Positions 6,654-16,757 are shown, counted from the stretch's first letter. The stretch is 64,000 nt of DNA from Bacteroidota bacterium (GCA_022564295.1 JADFLR010000010.1:1-64000), one strand, 5' to 3'. The notes: generated by a model not told the origin, from the sequence alone. Numbers and translations: made by a program.

Positions 6654-8643
6654 TTCCCGTGCTCTGTTAGTCATCTTATTTGTTTTACTGCTGTTTGCAG
6701 CGCTTATAGTAAAACTTGTTGATATACAAATAATTAAAAGCGAAGAGCTGAAATATTATGCGCAAAGGCAGCAAACACGATTGGAAACAATTAAAGCTGA
6801 GAGGGGATTGATTTACGACAGGTGTAATGTTCTGCTTGTGTATAACAGGAACGACGTTACATTTAATTTAGATCTAAGAATGCTTCATGAAAATAGAAAA
6901 GATGATTTGGCTGAAAAGCTTTCTTCCGTTTTTGTAAACAGCAAATCACATTACCTAAAGTTGATGGAGCAAAAGGGCAAAACAATTGTTATAGAAAGGA
7001 AAGTGCCTGTTGAAAAAGCAGCACTTCTCAAAAATATTAATTTAAGCGCACTGTTTTCAGTTGATGAACCGACCAGGATATATCAATATGGTTCTATGGC
7101 TTCACATCTGTTGGGTTATGTTAATAAGGAATTTGTTGGAGTGAACGGAGTTGCAAAATATTATGAGGATGAATTGAATGGAGAGGAGGGATCGCGTTTA
7201 GTTGAACGAGATGCATTAGGCAGAGTAATTACATTTTCTGATGAAGAGACTAAAACTGCAATTCCTGGTGATAATCTGATTTTAACAATAGACAAGAATT
7301 ATCAAACAATACTTGAAGAGGAATTAAAACTCGGACTTCAAAAATATAAAGGTAGATCTGCCACAGGAATTTTAATGGATCCGAATACCGGAGAGATTTT
7401 AGCTCTCGCAAATATAAGCGATTTCAATCCAAACTTTTATTGGAAGTATGATGATTACCAAAGAAAGAACAGAGCTATAACAGATACTTATGAACCCGGT
7501 TCAACCTTTAAAGCATTTACAATGGCTGCATTAATTGAAGAAGACAAATGTTATGAAGATGAGCTTGTAAATGTAGAAAACGGAACGTACAAATTTAGAA
7601 ACACTTACATAAGAGATACTCATAGTAATCAATATCTCACCGTAAGGGGTATTCTTGAAGAATCAAGTAATATTGGAATTTCAAAACTTGTTCAGCGTTT
7701 GAATAATGACGCATACTTCAAATACCTGAGGGGGTTCGGTTTTGGTACTTTTACCTCGGTTACTTTACCGGGTGAAGTAAAAGGAACACTTAAAAAACCG
7801 AATCGTTGGTCTAAATATACAAAGACCTTCATGTCTTTTGGATATGAGGTTTCGGTAACACCGCTGCAATTAATAAATGCTTTCTCAGCAATTATCAATG
7901 GCGGCATTCTATACGAACCTCATATTCTAAAGGGCAGAACAGATATAAACGGTAAAGTAATATTCGAATCATCTCCGGTAATTGTTCGCCGTGTTATCTC
8001 GGAAGAAACTTCTGCGAGAGTTAGAAAAATGCTTAGAGGTGTTGTTAAGAATGGTACCGGTTCGTTTGCCGATTCTAAATTAATCCCTGTTGGCGGAAAA
8101 ACGGGAACATCACAAAAATTAATTGATGGAAAATATTCTAAAAGCAAATATAATGCGTCGTTTATAGGATTTTTCCCTGCTGATAATCCGCAAATGGTTT
8201 GCCTAATAATTGTTAATTCACCGAAAGAAAAGTATGGCGGAAGAGTGGCTGCCCCGATATTCAAAAATATTACCGAAAGAATACTTGAAACCAATTTGAA
8301 AATATTTCAGAAATCGGAAGAGTATAAAACGCATAAAAATGTTGAGAGTAAAATAGTTTCAATAACAAATGAAAAAGAAGTTGCACCCAAAGTGATAAAT
8401 GTTGTAAACGTTTCGGGCAATTATCCGAACTCTGAAAACCAAAAAATTCTTATGCCCGATCTGCGAGGTCAAACGGTTAAAGATGCACTGATAAAGTTGA
8501 ATTTATTAGGGCTGAATTATGATATAAACGGCTCGGGTATTGTTACATCGCAAAGCATCAGTCCCGGATTGAAAATAAAGCCAAACCAGGTTTGTAAAAT
8601 TAATTGTTCCGAAACGATAATAAGCGGAGCGAATATTTACTGA
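6646..8643 (+). CDS. ftsI: Penicillin-binding protein / septal transpeptidase FtsI with PASTA domain
   Basis: FtsI crosslinks septal peptidoglycan in the periplasm. The 665-residue protein has an N-terminal membrane helix (about 6-23), a PBP dimerisation domain and a transpeptidase domain. The three active-site motifs are visible: S286-T-F-K289, S340-S-N342 and K485-T-G487. A single PASTA domain occupies about 600-660 (MPDLRGQTVKDALIKL), more often seen in Spo VD/Bocillin-binding homologues and in many Bacteroidota FtsI. It starts inside the end of ftsL and its TGA overlaps the murE start. Confidence 0.95.
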   Translation: MNNSRALLVILFVLLLFAALIVKLVDIQIIKSEELKYYAQRQQTRLETIKAERGLIYDRCNVLLVYNRNDVTFNLDLRMLHENRKDDLAEKLSSVFVNSKSHYLKLMEQKGKTIVIERKVPVEKAALLKNINLSALFSVDEPTRIYQYGSMASHLLGYVNKEFVGVNGVAKYYEDELNGEEGSRLVERDALGRVITFSDEETKTAIPGDNLILTIDKNYQTILEEELKLGLQKYKGRSATGILMDPNTGEILALANISDFNPNFYWKYDDYQRKNRAITDTYEPGSTFKAFTMAALIEEDKCYEDELVNVENGTYKFRNTYIRDTHSNQYLTVRGILEESSNIGISKLVQRLNNDAYFKYLRGFGFGTFTSVTLPGEVKGTLKKPNRWSKYTKTFMSFGYEVSVTPLQLINAFSAIINGGILYEPHILKGRTDINGKVIFESSPVIVRRVISEETSARVRKMLRGVVKNGTGSFADSKLIPVGGKTGTSQKLIDGKYSKSKYNASFIGFFPADNPQMVCLIIVNSPKEKYGGRVAAPIFKNITERILETNLKIFQKSEEYKTHKNVESKIVSITNEKEVAPKVINVVNVSGNYPNSENQKILMPDLRGQTVKDALIKLNLLGLNYDINGSGIVTSQSISPGLKIKPNQVCKINCSETIISGANIY

Positions 8644-10112
8644 TGACACTAACGGAACTTTTAAATGGTGTAACTGCAATCCAGGTAACCGGAAATATTC
8701 GTGATGACAAAGTTACCGGAATTGAATACGATTCACGAAAGGTGAATAATGATTCGGTGTTTGCAGCCATAAAAGGTTTTAATGTTGATGGTCATAAGTT
8801 TATTCCCGATGCACTTTATAGTGGAGCGATTGCAATAATTTTGGATAATGAAGGAACTACTCCTAATGAACTTTATAAGCATAGCGGTGCTGCAAAAATT
8901 TTGGTGAACGATTCGCGGACTGCACTTGCAGAAGTTTCCGATTATTATTTCGGTCATCCTTCAACAAAGTTAAACCTGATTGGAATTACAGGAACCAACG
9001 GGAAAACCACGATATCATATTTTATAAAAAATATACTTGAAACTACCGGCTATAAAACAGGATTGTTAGGAACGATTTCAAACTTTATTGGTGATAAAAA
9101 GATTGTTTCAAAATTAACTACTCCCGAAGCAAATGATTTGAATGAAATGCTGCTTCAAATGGTAAACGAAGGTTGCGAATATGCCGTGATGGAAGTGTCG
9201 TCGCATTCTCTAACTTTAAAAAGGGTTCATAGTTTGTATTATAGCTCGGCGATTTTCACAAACATAACTGCTGAACATCTCGATTTTCATCATGATTTTG
9301 AAAATTATCTGAATGCAAAAAAAATATTGTTTGATGGTTTAGATGTGAGTGCATTTGTTGTTTATAACTCTGATGATGATAACAGCAAAGAAGTTTTGAA
9401 TGATTGTAAAGCAAAAAGATACAGCTATGGGACATTATCCGGTTCGGATTTTTTAATTAAGCAAATTGAGTATGATCTCAACGGTACTTCATTTATAATT
9501 AATTACGATGCAACAGATTACAGGGTTACAACTTCTTTAGTAGGTGAGTTCAATGCATATAATGCAACTGCTGCTTTTGCAATAACCAAATTATATGGTG
9601 TTAAAGAAGATCAAATAATTAAAGGGATTAAAACTACACCGCAGGTGCCGGGAAGATTTGAAGTGATCAGCAAAGGAAACAAAAAAGTTATAATTGATTA
9701 CGCTCATTCGGCTGATAGTCTTGAAAAAGCATTGAAGATTGTAAACAATTTAAATAGTGATGGCGCTAAGATAATAACAGTGTTTGGCTGCGGTGGGAAT
9801 CGTGATAAATTGAAAAGATCGCAGATGGGCAAAATAGCAAGTGAATTAAGCGATGAAGTCATCATTACTTCTGATAATCCGAGGGATGAAAATCCATATA
9901 AAATTATTGATGATATAAGATCAGGAATTGTGAAAAAAAATTATAATGTAATTGAGAACAGAGCAGAAGCGATAAAGAATGCAATACATAAAAGTGATAA
10001 CAGTTCAATAATTTTAATAGCAGGAAAAGGTCACGAAGATTATCAGGAAATAAAAGGAGTGCGTGCTCATTTTTCCGATCGTGAGGTTGCAGAAAATTAT
10101 TTGCAAAGTTGA
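8643..10112 (+). CDS. murE: UDP-MurNAc-tripeptide synthetase MurE
   Basis: MurE adds the third amino acid to UDP-MurNAc-L-Ala-D-Glu in the cytoplasm. I chose ATG 8643, which overlaps the ftsI stop (TGATG), giving 489 residues, the usual size. The Mur-ligase ATP loop GITGTNGKTT lies at about 114-123. The specificity motif D411-N-P-R414 is the one associated with meso-diaminopimelate as substrate, so the wall is probably of the mDAP type. Central and C-terminal Mur ligase domains are complete. An 83-bp gap, unusual in this tight cluster, separates it from murF. Confidence 0.95.
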   Translation: MTLTELLNGVTAIQVTGNIRDDKVTGIEYDSRKVNNDSVFAAIKGFNVDGHKFIPDALYSGAIAIILDNEGTTPNELYKHSGAAKILVNDSRTALAEVSDYYFGHPSTKLNLIGITGTNGKTTISYFIKNILETTGYKTGLLGTISNFIGDKKIVSKLTTPEANDLNEMLLQMVNEGCEYAVMEVSSHSLTLKRVHSLYYSSAIFTNITAEHLDFHHDFENYLNAKKILFDGLDVSAFVVYNSDDDNSKEVLNDCKAKRYSYGTLSGSDFLIKQIEYDLNGTSFIINYDATDYRVTTSLVGEFNAYNATAAFAITKLYGVKEDQIIKGIKTTPQVPGRFEVISKGNKKVIIDYAHSADSLEKALKIVNNLNSDGAKIITVFGCGGNRDKLKRSQMGKIASELSDEVIITSDNPRDENPYKIIDDIRSGIVKKNYNVIENRAEAIKNAIHKSDNSSIILIAGKGHEDYQEIKGVRAHFSDREVAENYLQS

Positions 10113-10154
10113 AACGAGCATGAAAAACCTTTTACACATAAAGGAATGAATATA

Positions 10155-10199
10155 ATGCGAGTTCCATCTGGCAAAAAACGAACCATTATTGACAGATGA
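10155..10199 (+). CDS. Possible tiny leader ORF coupled to murF
   Basis: ATG 10155 begins a 14-codon frame (MRVPSGKKRTIIDR) preceded by AAGGA at 10141-10145. Its TGA (10197-10199) overlaps the murF ATG as ATGA. The arrangement would allow translational coupling. An in-frame ATG at 10146 gives a 17-codon version. There is no independent evidence that it is translated. Confidence 0.25.
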   Translation: MRVPSGKKRTIIDR

Positions 10200-11587
10200 A
10201 CAGAGTGACTTTAAATATTGAAGATTTTTTTGAAATACCGACTGCAGAGATTTTTAATCCGGGTGAAATTAAACCGGTAAGAATCGTAACAATTGATTCA
10301 AGGAAAGTAAAAAAAGGTTCTTTGTTTATTGCAATTAAAGGGAAGAGATTTGATGGGCACAGTTTTGTAAGGTCTGCAGTTGAAAACGGTGCGACTGTGC
10401 TTCTAATCAATCGAAAAAGGATAAATGAATTTGATGATATTGATCTTCCCATAATTACTGTGAAGAATACAACCAAAGCTCTTGGCGAAATAGCAAAGCT
10501 CTGGCGGAAGAAATTAAACGTAAAAATAATTGGTTTAACAGGCAGCAACGGAAAAACATCAACTAAAGATATGCTGGCAACATTATTAAATGAAAAATAT
10601 AAAGTGAACAAAACAGAAAACAATAATAATAACCATATCGGCGTTCCGTTAACGGTTTTAGCAACAAACCAATCACACGATGTGCTTGTTGCAGAGTTAG
10701 GCACAAATCACTTTGGTGAAATAGAATACACAGCTAAAATATTACAGCCCGATATTGCTTTGATCACCAACATCGGAGATTCGCATCTTGAATATTTAAA
10801 AAACAGGAAAGGTGTTTTAAAAGAAAAGATCGCTTTGTTTGATGAAACACAAAACAACAAAGGCAAAATTTTTATCAATTATGATGACCCGATGTTAAAA
10901 AATCTTTACAATAAATTTAACAACTGTACCACTTACGGATTTAAAAATAATGTTGAAGTAAAAGGAAAAATATTAGACTACACCGATGACGGAAGACCTG
11001 TAGTTAAAATAAAGTATAAAAATAAAAAAATGAAAAATACCTTACCATTATATGGTGAACAAAGTGCAAAAAATTATCTGGCAGCTGTATCCATTGCGGC
11101 GAATTTAGGCTTGACAAAAGAGCAGATAAAAAAGGGAACCGAAAAAATTAGCGTAACTGGCGGTAGATTAAATGTAAAGCAGCGCGATAATTTTCTTCTG
11201 ATTGATGACACTTACAATGCAAGTCCCGATTCAACAAAAGGAGTAATAGTACTAGTTGCGCGAATAAAAACTTATGAACGAAAGGTTTTGATATTAGGAG
11301 ATATGTTTGAACTCGGCAAAGATAAGATAAAACTTCATCGTAGTCTCTCTTCCATAATAATAAAAAGTGGTATCGATGAACTATACACAATCGGAACAGG
11401 AATGAAAGCGCTGCATGAAAAATTGATTAACAAAAAATTAATAACGAAACATTTTAGAACAAGAAAATCATTACTAAAATTTATAAGCAATTATGATCCG
11501 CAGAACACAGTTATACTTGTTAAAGGTTCTCGCGGAATGCTAATGGAAGAATTCGCAAATAAAATTTTATCAAAAATAAAAAGCTAA
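10196..11587 (+). CDS. murF: UDP-MurNAc-tripeptide:D-Ala-D-Ala ligase MurF
   Basis: MurF adds D-Ala-D-Ala to complete the UDP-MurNAc-pentapeptide. The 463-residue protein has the N-terminal Mur domain (IDSRKVKKGSLFIAIKG), the ATP loop GLTGSNGKTSTKDML near 112-126, the ENNNNNHIGVPLT segment typical of MurF, and the C-terminal domain with IDDTYNASPDS. No promoter is visible in the short gap after murE. The stop TAA overlaps the mraY ATG by one base. Confidence 0.95.
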   Translation: MNRVTLNIEDFFEIPTAEIFNPGEIKPVRIVTIDSRKVKKGSLFIAIKGKRFDGHSFVRSAVENGATVLLINRKRINEFDDIDLPIITVKNTTKALGEIAKLWRKKLNVKIIGLTGSNGKTSTKDMLATLLNEKYKVNKTENNNNNHIGVPLTVLATNQSHDVLVAELGTNHFGEIEYTAKILQPDIALITNIGDSHLEYLKNRKGVLKEKIALFDETQNNKGKIFINYDDPMLKNLYNKFNNCTTYGFKNNVEVKGKILDYTDDGRPVVKIKYKNKKMKNTLPLYGEQSAKNYLAAVSIAANLGLTKEQIKKGTEKISVTGGRLNVKQRDNFLLIDDTYNASPDSTKGVIVLVARIKTYERKVLILGDMFELGKDKIKLHRSLSSIIIKSGIDELYTIGTGMKALHEKLINKKLITKHFRTRKSLLKFISNYDPQNTVILVKGSRGMLMEEFANKILSKIKS

Positions 11588-12696
11588 TGCTATACTATCT
11601 TTTTGAATACATAAATAAACTATATGATCCACCGGGTTTTGATATCTTCAGGTTCTTAACTTTTCGTTCAGCATTAGCTGCTATTACGGGTTTATTCCTT
11701 GCGTTGTATGTTGGACCGAAAGTTATAAAGTTTCTCACAAAAAATCAGATTGGTGAATCTAAGAAGGAAGACGGTCCTAAATTCCATTGGTCTAAAGCAG
11801 GAACACCTACAATGGGCGGAGTGATAATCCTCTTCTCGGTTCTTATTCCTGTTCTACTTTGGGCTGATGTAAAAAGTATTTATGTGATTCTTATAACAGT
11901 TGGAACCCTTTGGTTGGGTGGTGTAGGATTTTTAGATGATTATTTGAAAGTAGTTAAGAAGTATCCAAATGGTTTGATTGCAAGATACAAGTTGTTAGGG
12001 CAGGTAATAATTGGATTGGTAGTAGGTTCCGTAATTTATTTTTCTCCGGAGTTCGAAGGCATCAATACACTTACTACCGTTCCGTTCCTTAAAAATGTAA
12101 ATCTCGATTTTTCAATATTGTATATACCTGCGGTTGTTTTTATTGTAACGGCAACATCAAACGCAGTTAATTTAACCGATGGTTTGGATGGACTGGCAAT
12201 CGGTGTGATTGCAATTGTAATGATTGCTTTGGCAATTTTAAGTTATATAAGTGGTAATGCAATCTTCTCAAACTATCTCAACATTCTGTATCTACCGGGC
12301 TCTGGTGAATTAACAGTATTTATTGCTGCACTTGTGGGGGCTTCGCTCGGATTTCTCTGGTACAACTGTTATCCCGCACAGGTTTTTATGGGCGATACAG
12401 GTTCATTAGCGTTGGGCGGTGCATTCGGAATCCTTGCAGTTCTTATTAAGAAAGAATTGTTTATCCCTTTGCTCGGAGGAGTGTTCTTCATGGAAACAAT
12501 TTCGGTAATAATTCAGCGGGTTTATTTCAAATATACAAAAAAAAAATACGGTGAAGGCAAAAGAGTTTTTAAAATGACTCCCATACATCATCATTTTGAA
12601 ATGAAAGGGTTACCAGAACCGAAGATAGTTGTTCGATTTTACATAGTTGCTATTATTCTTGCAATTGTAAGTCTTGTTTCATTTAAGATAAGATAA
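11587..12696 (+). CDS. mraY: Phospho-MurNAc-pentapeptide transferase MraY
   Basis: This integral membrane enzyme transfers phospho-MurNAc-pentapeptide to undecaprenyl phosphate, making lipid I. The 369-residue protein shows about ten membrane helices. Conserved cytoplasmic motifs are visible: DDYLKVVKKYPNGL, NLTDGLDGLAIG, FMGDTGSLALGG and the histidine-rich MTPIHHHFEMKG. These carry the magnesium- and substrate-binding aspartates and histidines of the family. It overlaps murF and murD by one base each. Confidence 0.97.
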   Translation: MLYYLFEYINKLYDPPGFDIFRFLTFRSALAAITGLFLALYVGPKVIKFLTKNQIGESKKEDGPKFHWSKAGTPTMGGVIILFSVLIPVLLWADVKSIYVILITVGTLWLGGVGFLDDYLKVVKKYPNGLIARYKLLGQVIIGLVVGSVIYFSPEFEGINTLTTVPFLKNVNLDFSILYIPAVVFIVTATSNAVNLTDGLDGLAIGVIAIVMIALAILSYISGNAIFSNYLNILYLPGSGELTVFIAALVGASLGFLWYNCYPAQVFMGDTGSLALGGAFGILAVLIKKELFIPLLGGVFFMETISVIIQRVYFKYTKKKYGEGKRVFKMTPIHHHFEMKGLPEPKIVVRFYIVAIILAIVSLVSFKIR

Positions 12697-14042
12697 TGGA
12701 TTTAAAAAATAAAAAAATAACAATAATTGGTGCAGTTCGAAGCGGAGTTGGTGCTGCTAAATTAATCAAAAAAGTAGGCGGAATCCCTTTTGTTAGTGAT
12801 ATGGCTGATGAAAAACATTTAAAAGAATTTGTTGATGAATTGCAGCAAGAGAATATTAAATTCGAAACCGGCGGGCACACTGAAAAAGTTTACGATTGTG
12901 AAATGATGGTTGTAAGTCCCGGTGTTCCTAACAATGCTCCTGTACTGATCAATGCAAGAAAAAATCATATAAGTTTAATAAGTGAAGTTGAGTTGTCCTA
13001 TCGATATTGTAAAGGAAACATCATTGCAATAACAGGTACTAACGGTAAAACAACAACTACAAGTTTGTGCGGTCACGTTTTTAATCAATGCGGGCGTAAT
13101 GCTTTTGTTGCCGGTAACATTGGATTGGCTTTTTCTGAAATAGCTTTAGATGTTGAAGAGAATGAATTTGTTGCACTTGAAGTTTCAAGCTTTCAATTAG
13201 ATCTGATTGAAAAATTCAAACCTAAAGTCGCAATGATATTAAATATAACACCCGATCATCTTTACAGGTACGATGAAAGTATTGATAAATATGCAGCTTC
13301 CAAACAAAATATTTATGAAAACCAGGATGCCGGTGATTACCTTATACTGAACAAAGACAACGGTACGGTATTAAAATATTTGAAAGATCATAAAAGCAAA
13401 TCGTTTTATTTCTCTTTTATTAATGAGCTGGATAACGGTTGTTTCAAAAGGAATGAAAGAATTCAATTTAAAAAAAATGGGAAAGAAGTATTCAGTTGTA
13501 ATGTCTCTGATATAAAAATTAAAGGCGAACACAACCTTGCCAATGCAATGGCGGTAATATGCGCAGCAAAAATTTTCAAGCTTGATAATCATAAAATCAT
13601 TAAAGCGCTACAGGCGTTTGAAGGTGTTGAGCACCGGCTTGAATTTGTTAGAGAAATAGACGGTGTAAAATTTATCAACGATTCTAAAGCGACAAATATT
13701 GATTCTGTTTGGTATGCGCTAAAAAGTTTTGATGAACCTATAATTTTAATTCTTGGCGGTCAGGATAAAGGGAATGATTATGATCAAATACAAGCATTGG
13801 TTATAGAAAGAGTAAAGAAAATTTATGCAATCGGTTCTTCGGCTGAAAAGATTTTCAGCTTCTTTCATTCTTTAGTTAAAGTGGAAATTAAAAAATCATT
13901 AGAGGATGTAACCACAACAGTAATAAATGAAGCACGGCAAGGTGATGTTGTTTTGCTTTCCCCGGCTTGTGCCAGTTTCGATATGTTCGATAATTACGAA
14001 CATCGGGGCGAAGTTTTTAAGAAAGCAGTAAATAGTTTATAA
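12696..14042 (+). CDS. murD: UDP-MurNAc-L-alanine:D-glutamate ligase MurD
   Basis: MurD adds D-glutamate to UDP-MurNAc-L-Ala. The 448-residue length is normal. A Rossmann-like N-terminal domain (KITIIGAVRSGVGAAKLI) is followed by the ATP loop ITGTNGKTTTTSL near 112-124, the segment VALEVSSFQLD, and the C-terminal motif FINDSKATN. The usual first glycine-rich loop reads GAVRSGVGAAK, close to the family pattern. Start and stop overlap the neighbours by one base, indicating coupled translation. Confidence 0.95.
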   Translation: MDLKNKKITIIGAVRSGVGAAKLIKKVGGIPFVSDMADEKHLKEFVDELQQENIKFETGGHTEKVYDCEMMVVSPGVPNNAPVLINARKNHISLISEVELSYRYCKGNIIAITGTNGKTTTTSLCGHVFNQCGRNAFVAGNIGLAFSEIALDVEENEFVALEVSSFQLDLIEKFKPKVAMILNITPDHLYRYDESIDKYAASKQNIYENQDAGDYLILNKDNGTVLKYLKDHKSKSFYFSFINELDNGCFKRNERIQFKKNGKEVFSCNVSDIKIKGEHNLANAMAVICAAKIFKLDNHKIIKALQAFEGVEHRLEFVREIDGVKFINDSKATNIDSVWYALKSFDEPIILILGGQDKGNDYDQIQALVIERVKKIYAIGSSAEKIFSFFHSLVKVEIKKSLEDVTTTVINEARQGDVVLLSPACASFDMFDNYEHRGEVFKKAVNSL

Positions 14043-15181
14043 TGAAAAAACTCGCAATAACAATTTTCTTTGATGCTTTTGCACTTATGTTACTCGGGCT
14101 CATCATAGTTATGAGCGCGAGCAGCACATATAGTGTTATCAGGTTCGATAGCGTATTCCATTTGTTTAATTCGCATCTGTTTAAAGTGGGTATTGCATTC
14201 TTTCTTATGATATTCTTCAGCATGATTCCTTATGAGGTATATAAAAATTATTGCAAGCCCGCAATGATAGGAATTACTCTTGTTCTGATTATAACTTTAT
14301 TATTTGCTCCAAGTATTAAAGGATCTGTTAGATCAATAAACCTCGGGATTGTTTCATTTCAACCTGCTGATATTGCAAGATTGCTGCTCCTAATTCATTT
14401 AGCTTTTATGCTGGATGATAAGCAGGACAAACTTGATGATTTACATCATGCTTTTATTCCTATGTTCATTTGGGTAATAGTTATTTCATCTCTAATAATT
14501 CTTCAACCAAATATCAGTACCGGATTGCTTCTTGTTTTAATATCTTCAACGGTTTTATATGTAGGCGGTGCAAGATTAAAACATGTTCTTTCATCTTTAT
14601 TATTGTTTTTTACTGTCAGCGGAATTGCAGCAATGATCTATCCTCATTCAAGAGAAAGAATATTGTCTTATATTAATTCTTGGCTACATGGAGGTGATAT
14701 AAATCTTCAGGTAAAGCAGGCAATTTATGGTTTGGGCAGCGGCGGGTTATTCGGTGTTGGTGTAGGCAACAGCATGCAGAGTAATCTGTTTCTGCCCGAA
14801 GCTTATGGTGATTTTATATTTGCAATACTTGGTGAAGAGTTGGGTTTTATCGGTGTGGTCTTTGTCTTGCTGAGTTACCTGATTCTTTTCATTGTTGGTA
14901 TTCTAATCGCAAAGAAAGCAAAAGACAGATTCGGGCAGTTGTTAGCATTCGGGATAACTATTTCAATCATCACTTATGCTTTTGTAAACGTTGCTGTTAC
15001 CACAGGTATGCTGCCGACAACAGGGTTACCTTTACCCTTCATTAGTTACGGCGGTACGTCTTTGGTGTTCTTGGGTATTGGTATTGGCATTTTAATAAAT
15101 ATTGCTCTTTCAAATCAGAAAAAAAATGATGTGGAAGATGATGATGAATTCGGTGAAACTCTTGCAGAGGCAAATGTATGA
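14042..15181 (+). CDS. ftsW: Septal peptidoglycan glycosyltransferase FtsW
   Basis: FtsW is the SEDS-family glycosyltransferase that polymerises lipid II at the septum, working with FtsI. The 379-residue protein has about ten membrane helices. Family hallmarks include the early VMSASS segment, the loop with QPNISTG, the AILGEELGFIG segment and the C-terminal PLPFISYGGTS motif. Its end (ATGTATGAGC) overlaps the murG start by four bases. The long hydrophilic acidic tail (NDVEDDDEFGE) is cytoplasmic. Confidence 0.95.
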   Translation: MKKLAITIFFDAFALMLLGLIIVMSASSTYSVIRFDSVFHLFNSHLFKVGIAFFLMIFFSMIPYEVYKNYCKPAMIGITLVLIITLLFAPSIKGSVRSINLGIVSFQPADIARLLLLIHLAFMLDDKQDKLDDLHHAFIPMFIWVIVISSLIILQPNISTGLLLVLISSTVLYVGGARLKHVLSSLLLFFTVSGIAAMIYPHSRERILSYINSWLHGGDINLQVKQAIYGLGSGGLFGVGVGNSMQSNLFLPEAYGDFIFAILGEELGFIGVVFVLLSYLILFIVGILIAKKAKDRFGQLLAFGITISIITYAFVNVAVTTGMLPTTGLPLPFISYGGTSLVFLGIGIGILINIALSNQKKNDVEDDDEFGETLAEANV

Positions 15182-16281
15182 GCATTAAAGCCACACAATA
15201 TAAAGTGTTGTTTGCTGGCGGCGGAACAGGTGGGCATTTGTTCCCTGCAATTGCAGTGGCAGAACAAATAAAGGAAATGAAACCTGATACTGAAATTCTA
15301 TTTGTTGGAGCGAAATCCAAAATTGAAGGAAAGATAGTTCCTAAGCTTGGTTATAAATTTAAATCGATTTGGATCAAAGGATTTTCGAGAAAATTCAACC
15401 TGGAAAATCTATTATTTCCATTAAAACTTTTTGTGTCGGTAATACAATCAATAATTATAAATATGAAATTTCAACCAAAGGTTGCAATTGGTTCCGGAGG
15501 ATATGTTTCCGGTCCGGCAATTTTCGGTTCATCTGTTATGGGTGCTAAAATAATTTTACTTGAGCAAAATAGTTATCCGGGTATTACAACCAGGTTGTTA
15601 GAGCGTTATGCAGATGAAGTTCATATCAGCTTTGAGGACTCAAAAAAATATTTAAGAAGAAAAGAGAAAACCATCTTAACCGGCAATCCGGTAAGAAAAA
15701 ATTTAGGAACTGAAAACAAAATCACGGCATTAGAGAAATTCAGATTAACATCCGAATCAAAAACACTTTTAGTGCTTGGCGGAAGTCTCGGTGCTGCATC
15801 AATAAATAAAGCAGTGGCAAATAACATTGTAAAACTTAAGCAGGCGGGAATTCAGATAATCTGGCAGACAGGCGCAAATTATTTTGATGAACATAAAATG
15901 TATTCTTCGAAGAGTGTTAAAGTATATGAATTTATTAATGATATGAATGCTGCTTATTCTGCTTGTGATTTACTTTTGGCTCGTGCCGGCGCAACAACAA
16001 TTGCAGAAATATTAGTATTGGGTGTTCCATCTATTTTGGTGCCTTCACCTAACGTGGCTGAGAATCATCAATATTATAACGCAAAATCTTTATCGGATAA
16101 AAACGCCGCTGTTCTTTTAAAAGATGATGAATTGAACTCCGGATTATCAGAAAATGTTATCTCAATAATTAAGTCGGAAAATAAACTCAATGAGTTAAAA
16201 AATAATACAGTAAAGCTGGCGAAACCTGATGCAGCTAAAAACATTGCAATTAACGCTTTAAAATACATGGAGGCAGTATGA
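15178..16281 (+). CDS. murG: Lipid II synthase MurG
   Basis: MurG transfers GlcNAc from UDP-GlcNAc to lipid I on the inner face of the cytoplasmic membrane, forming lipid II. The 367-residue GT28-family protein has the N-terminal GGGTGGHLFPA loop (about 13-23), a second glycine-rich segment VLGGSLGA near 198-205, and the C-terminal donor-binding motif ARAGATTIAEI followed by VPSPNVAENHQ. Start and stop both overlap their neighbours by four bases. Confidence 0.96.
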   Translation: MSIKATQYKVLFAGGGTGGHLFPAIAVAEQIKEMKPDTEILFVGAKSKIEGKIVPKLGYKFKSIWIKGFSRKFNLENLLFPLKLFVSVIQSIIINMKFQPKVAIGSGGYVSGPAIFGSSVMGAKIILLEQNSYPGITTRLLERYADEVHISFEDSKKYLRRKEKTILTGNPVRKNLGTENKITALEKFRLTSESKTLLVLGGSLGAASINKAVANNIVKLKQAGIQIIWQTGANYFDEHKMYSSKSVKVYEFINDMNAAYSACDLLLARAGATTIAEILVLGVPSILVPSPNVAENHQYYNAKSLSDKNAAVLLKDDELNSGLSENVISIIKSENKLNELKNNTVKLAKPDAAKNIAINALKYMEAV

Positions 16282-16757
16282 GTGCTGAAACTTCAAATAA
16301 TAAAAGCGTATTTAAATACAATATGTCGTTCTATTATAAATCAACCATAATATACTTTATTGTTTTTGTGCTTTACCTGGTTATTAGAGGCGAGTTTGTG
16401 GAAGATTCTTTCACTCTTGTTATAAGCGACCCGGTGCTTTACTTCCTGGGGCTTATTGTGATCTTCTCAATAGCTGCTTTGCTGTATAACCAACTGCTTA
16501 ACAAACATATTGAAATAACAGGCAACGGCATTGCGTTTATCAATCGATTTAAAGAAAGAAGATTTAAAAAAGAACAGCTTGTGTTTATTAAATTCTTCAG
16601 GCAAAAAGGTTCTGAAAGATCAAAAAGAATGAAAATTGTAAGAATAAAAATTGAGAACAGGTTAAGACCAATTATGTTTAGAATTTCTGATTATGAAAAT
16701 GAAGATGATTTATATAATAAAATTTTAGAAATGAAAACCGCAATTGGAAATAAATAG
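16278..16757 (+). CDS. Membrane protein with PH-like domain, embedded between murG and murC
   Basis: This 159-residue protein is not one of the standard dcw genes. Two membrane helices (about 21-38 and 52-71) precede a soluble basic part (about 74-150) with strands HIEITGNGIAFIN, KRMKIVRIKI and RPIMFRISDY and a final helix, a layout that fits bacterial PH-like (bPH) domains. It overlaps murG by four bases and the murC GTG by one base, so it is co-translated with lipid II genes. Its role is unknown; a membrane-tethered regulator or scaffold of lipid II synthesis is possible but speculative. Confidence 0.85.
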   Translation: MSAETSNNKSVFKYNMSFYYKSTIIYFIVFVLYLVIRGEFVEDSFTLVISDPVLYFLGLIVIFSIAALLYNQLLNKHIEITGNGIAFINRFKERRFKKEQLVFIKFFRQKGSERSKRMKIVRIKIENRLRPIMFRISDYENEDDLYNKILEMKTAIGNK

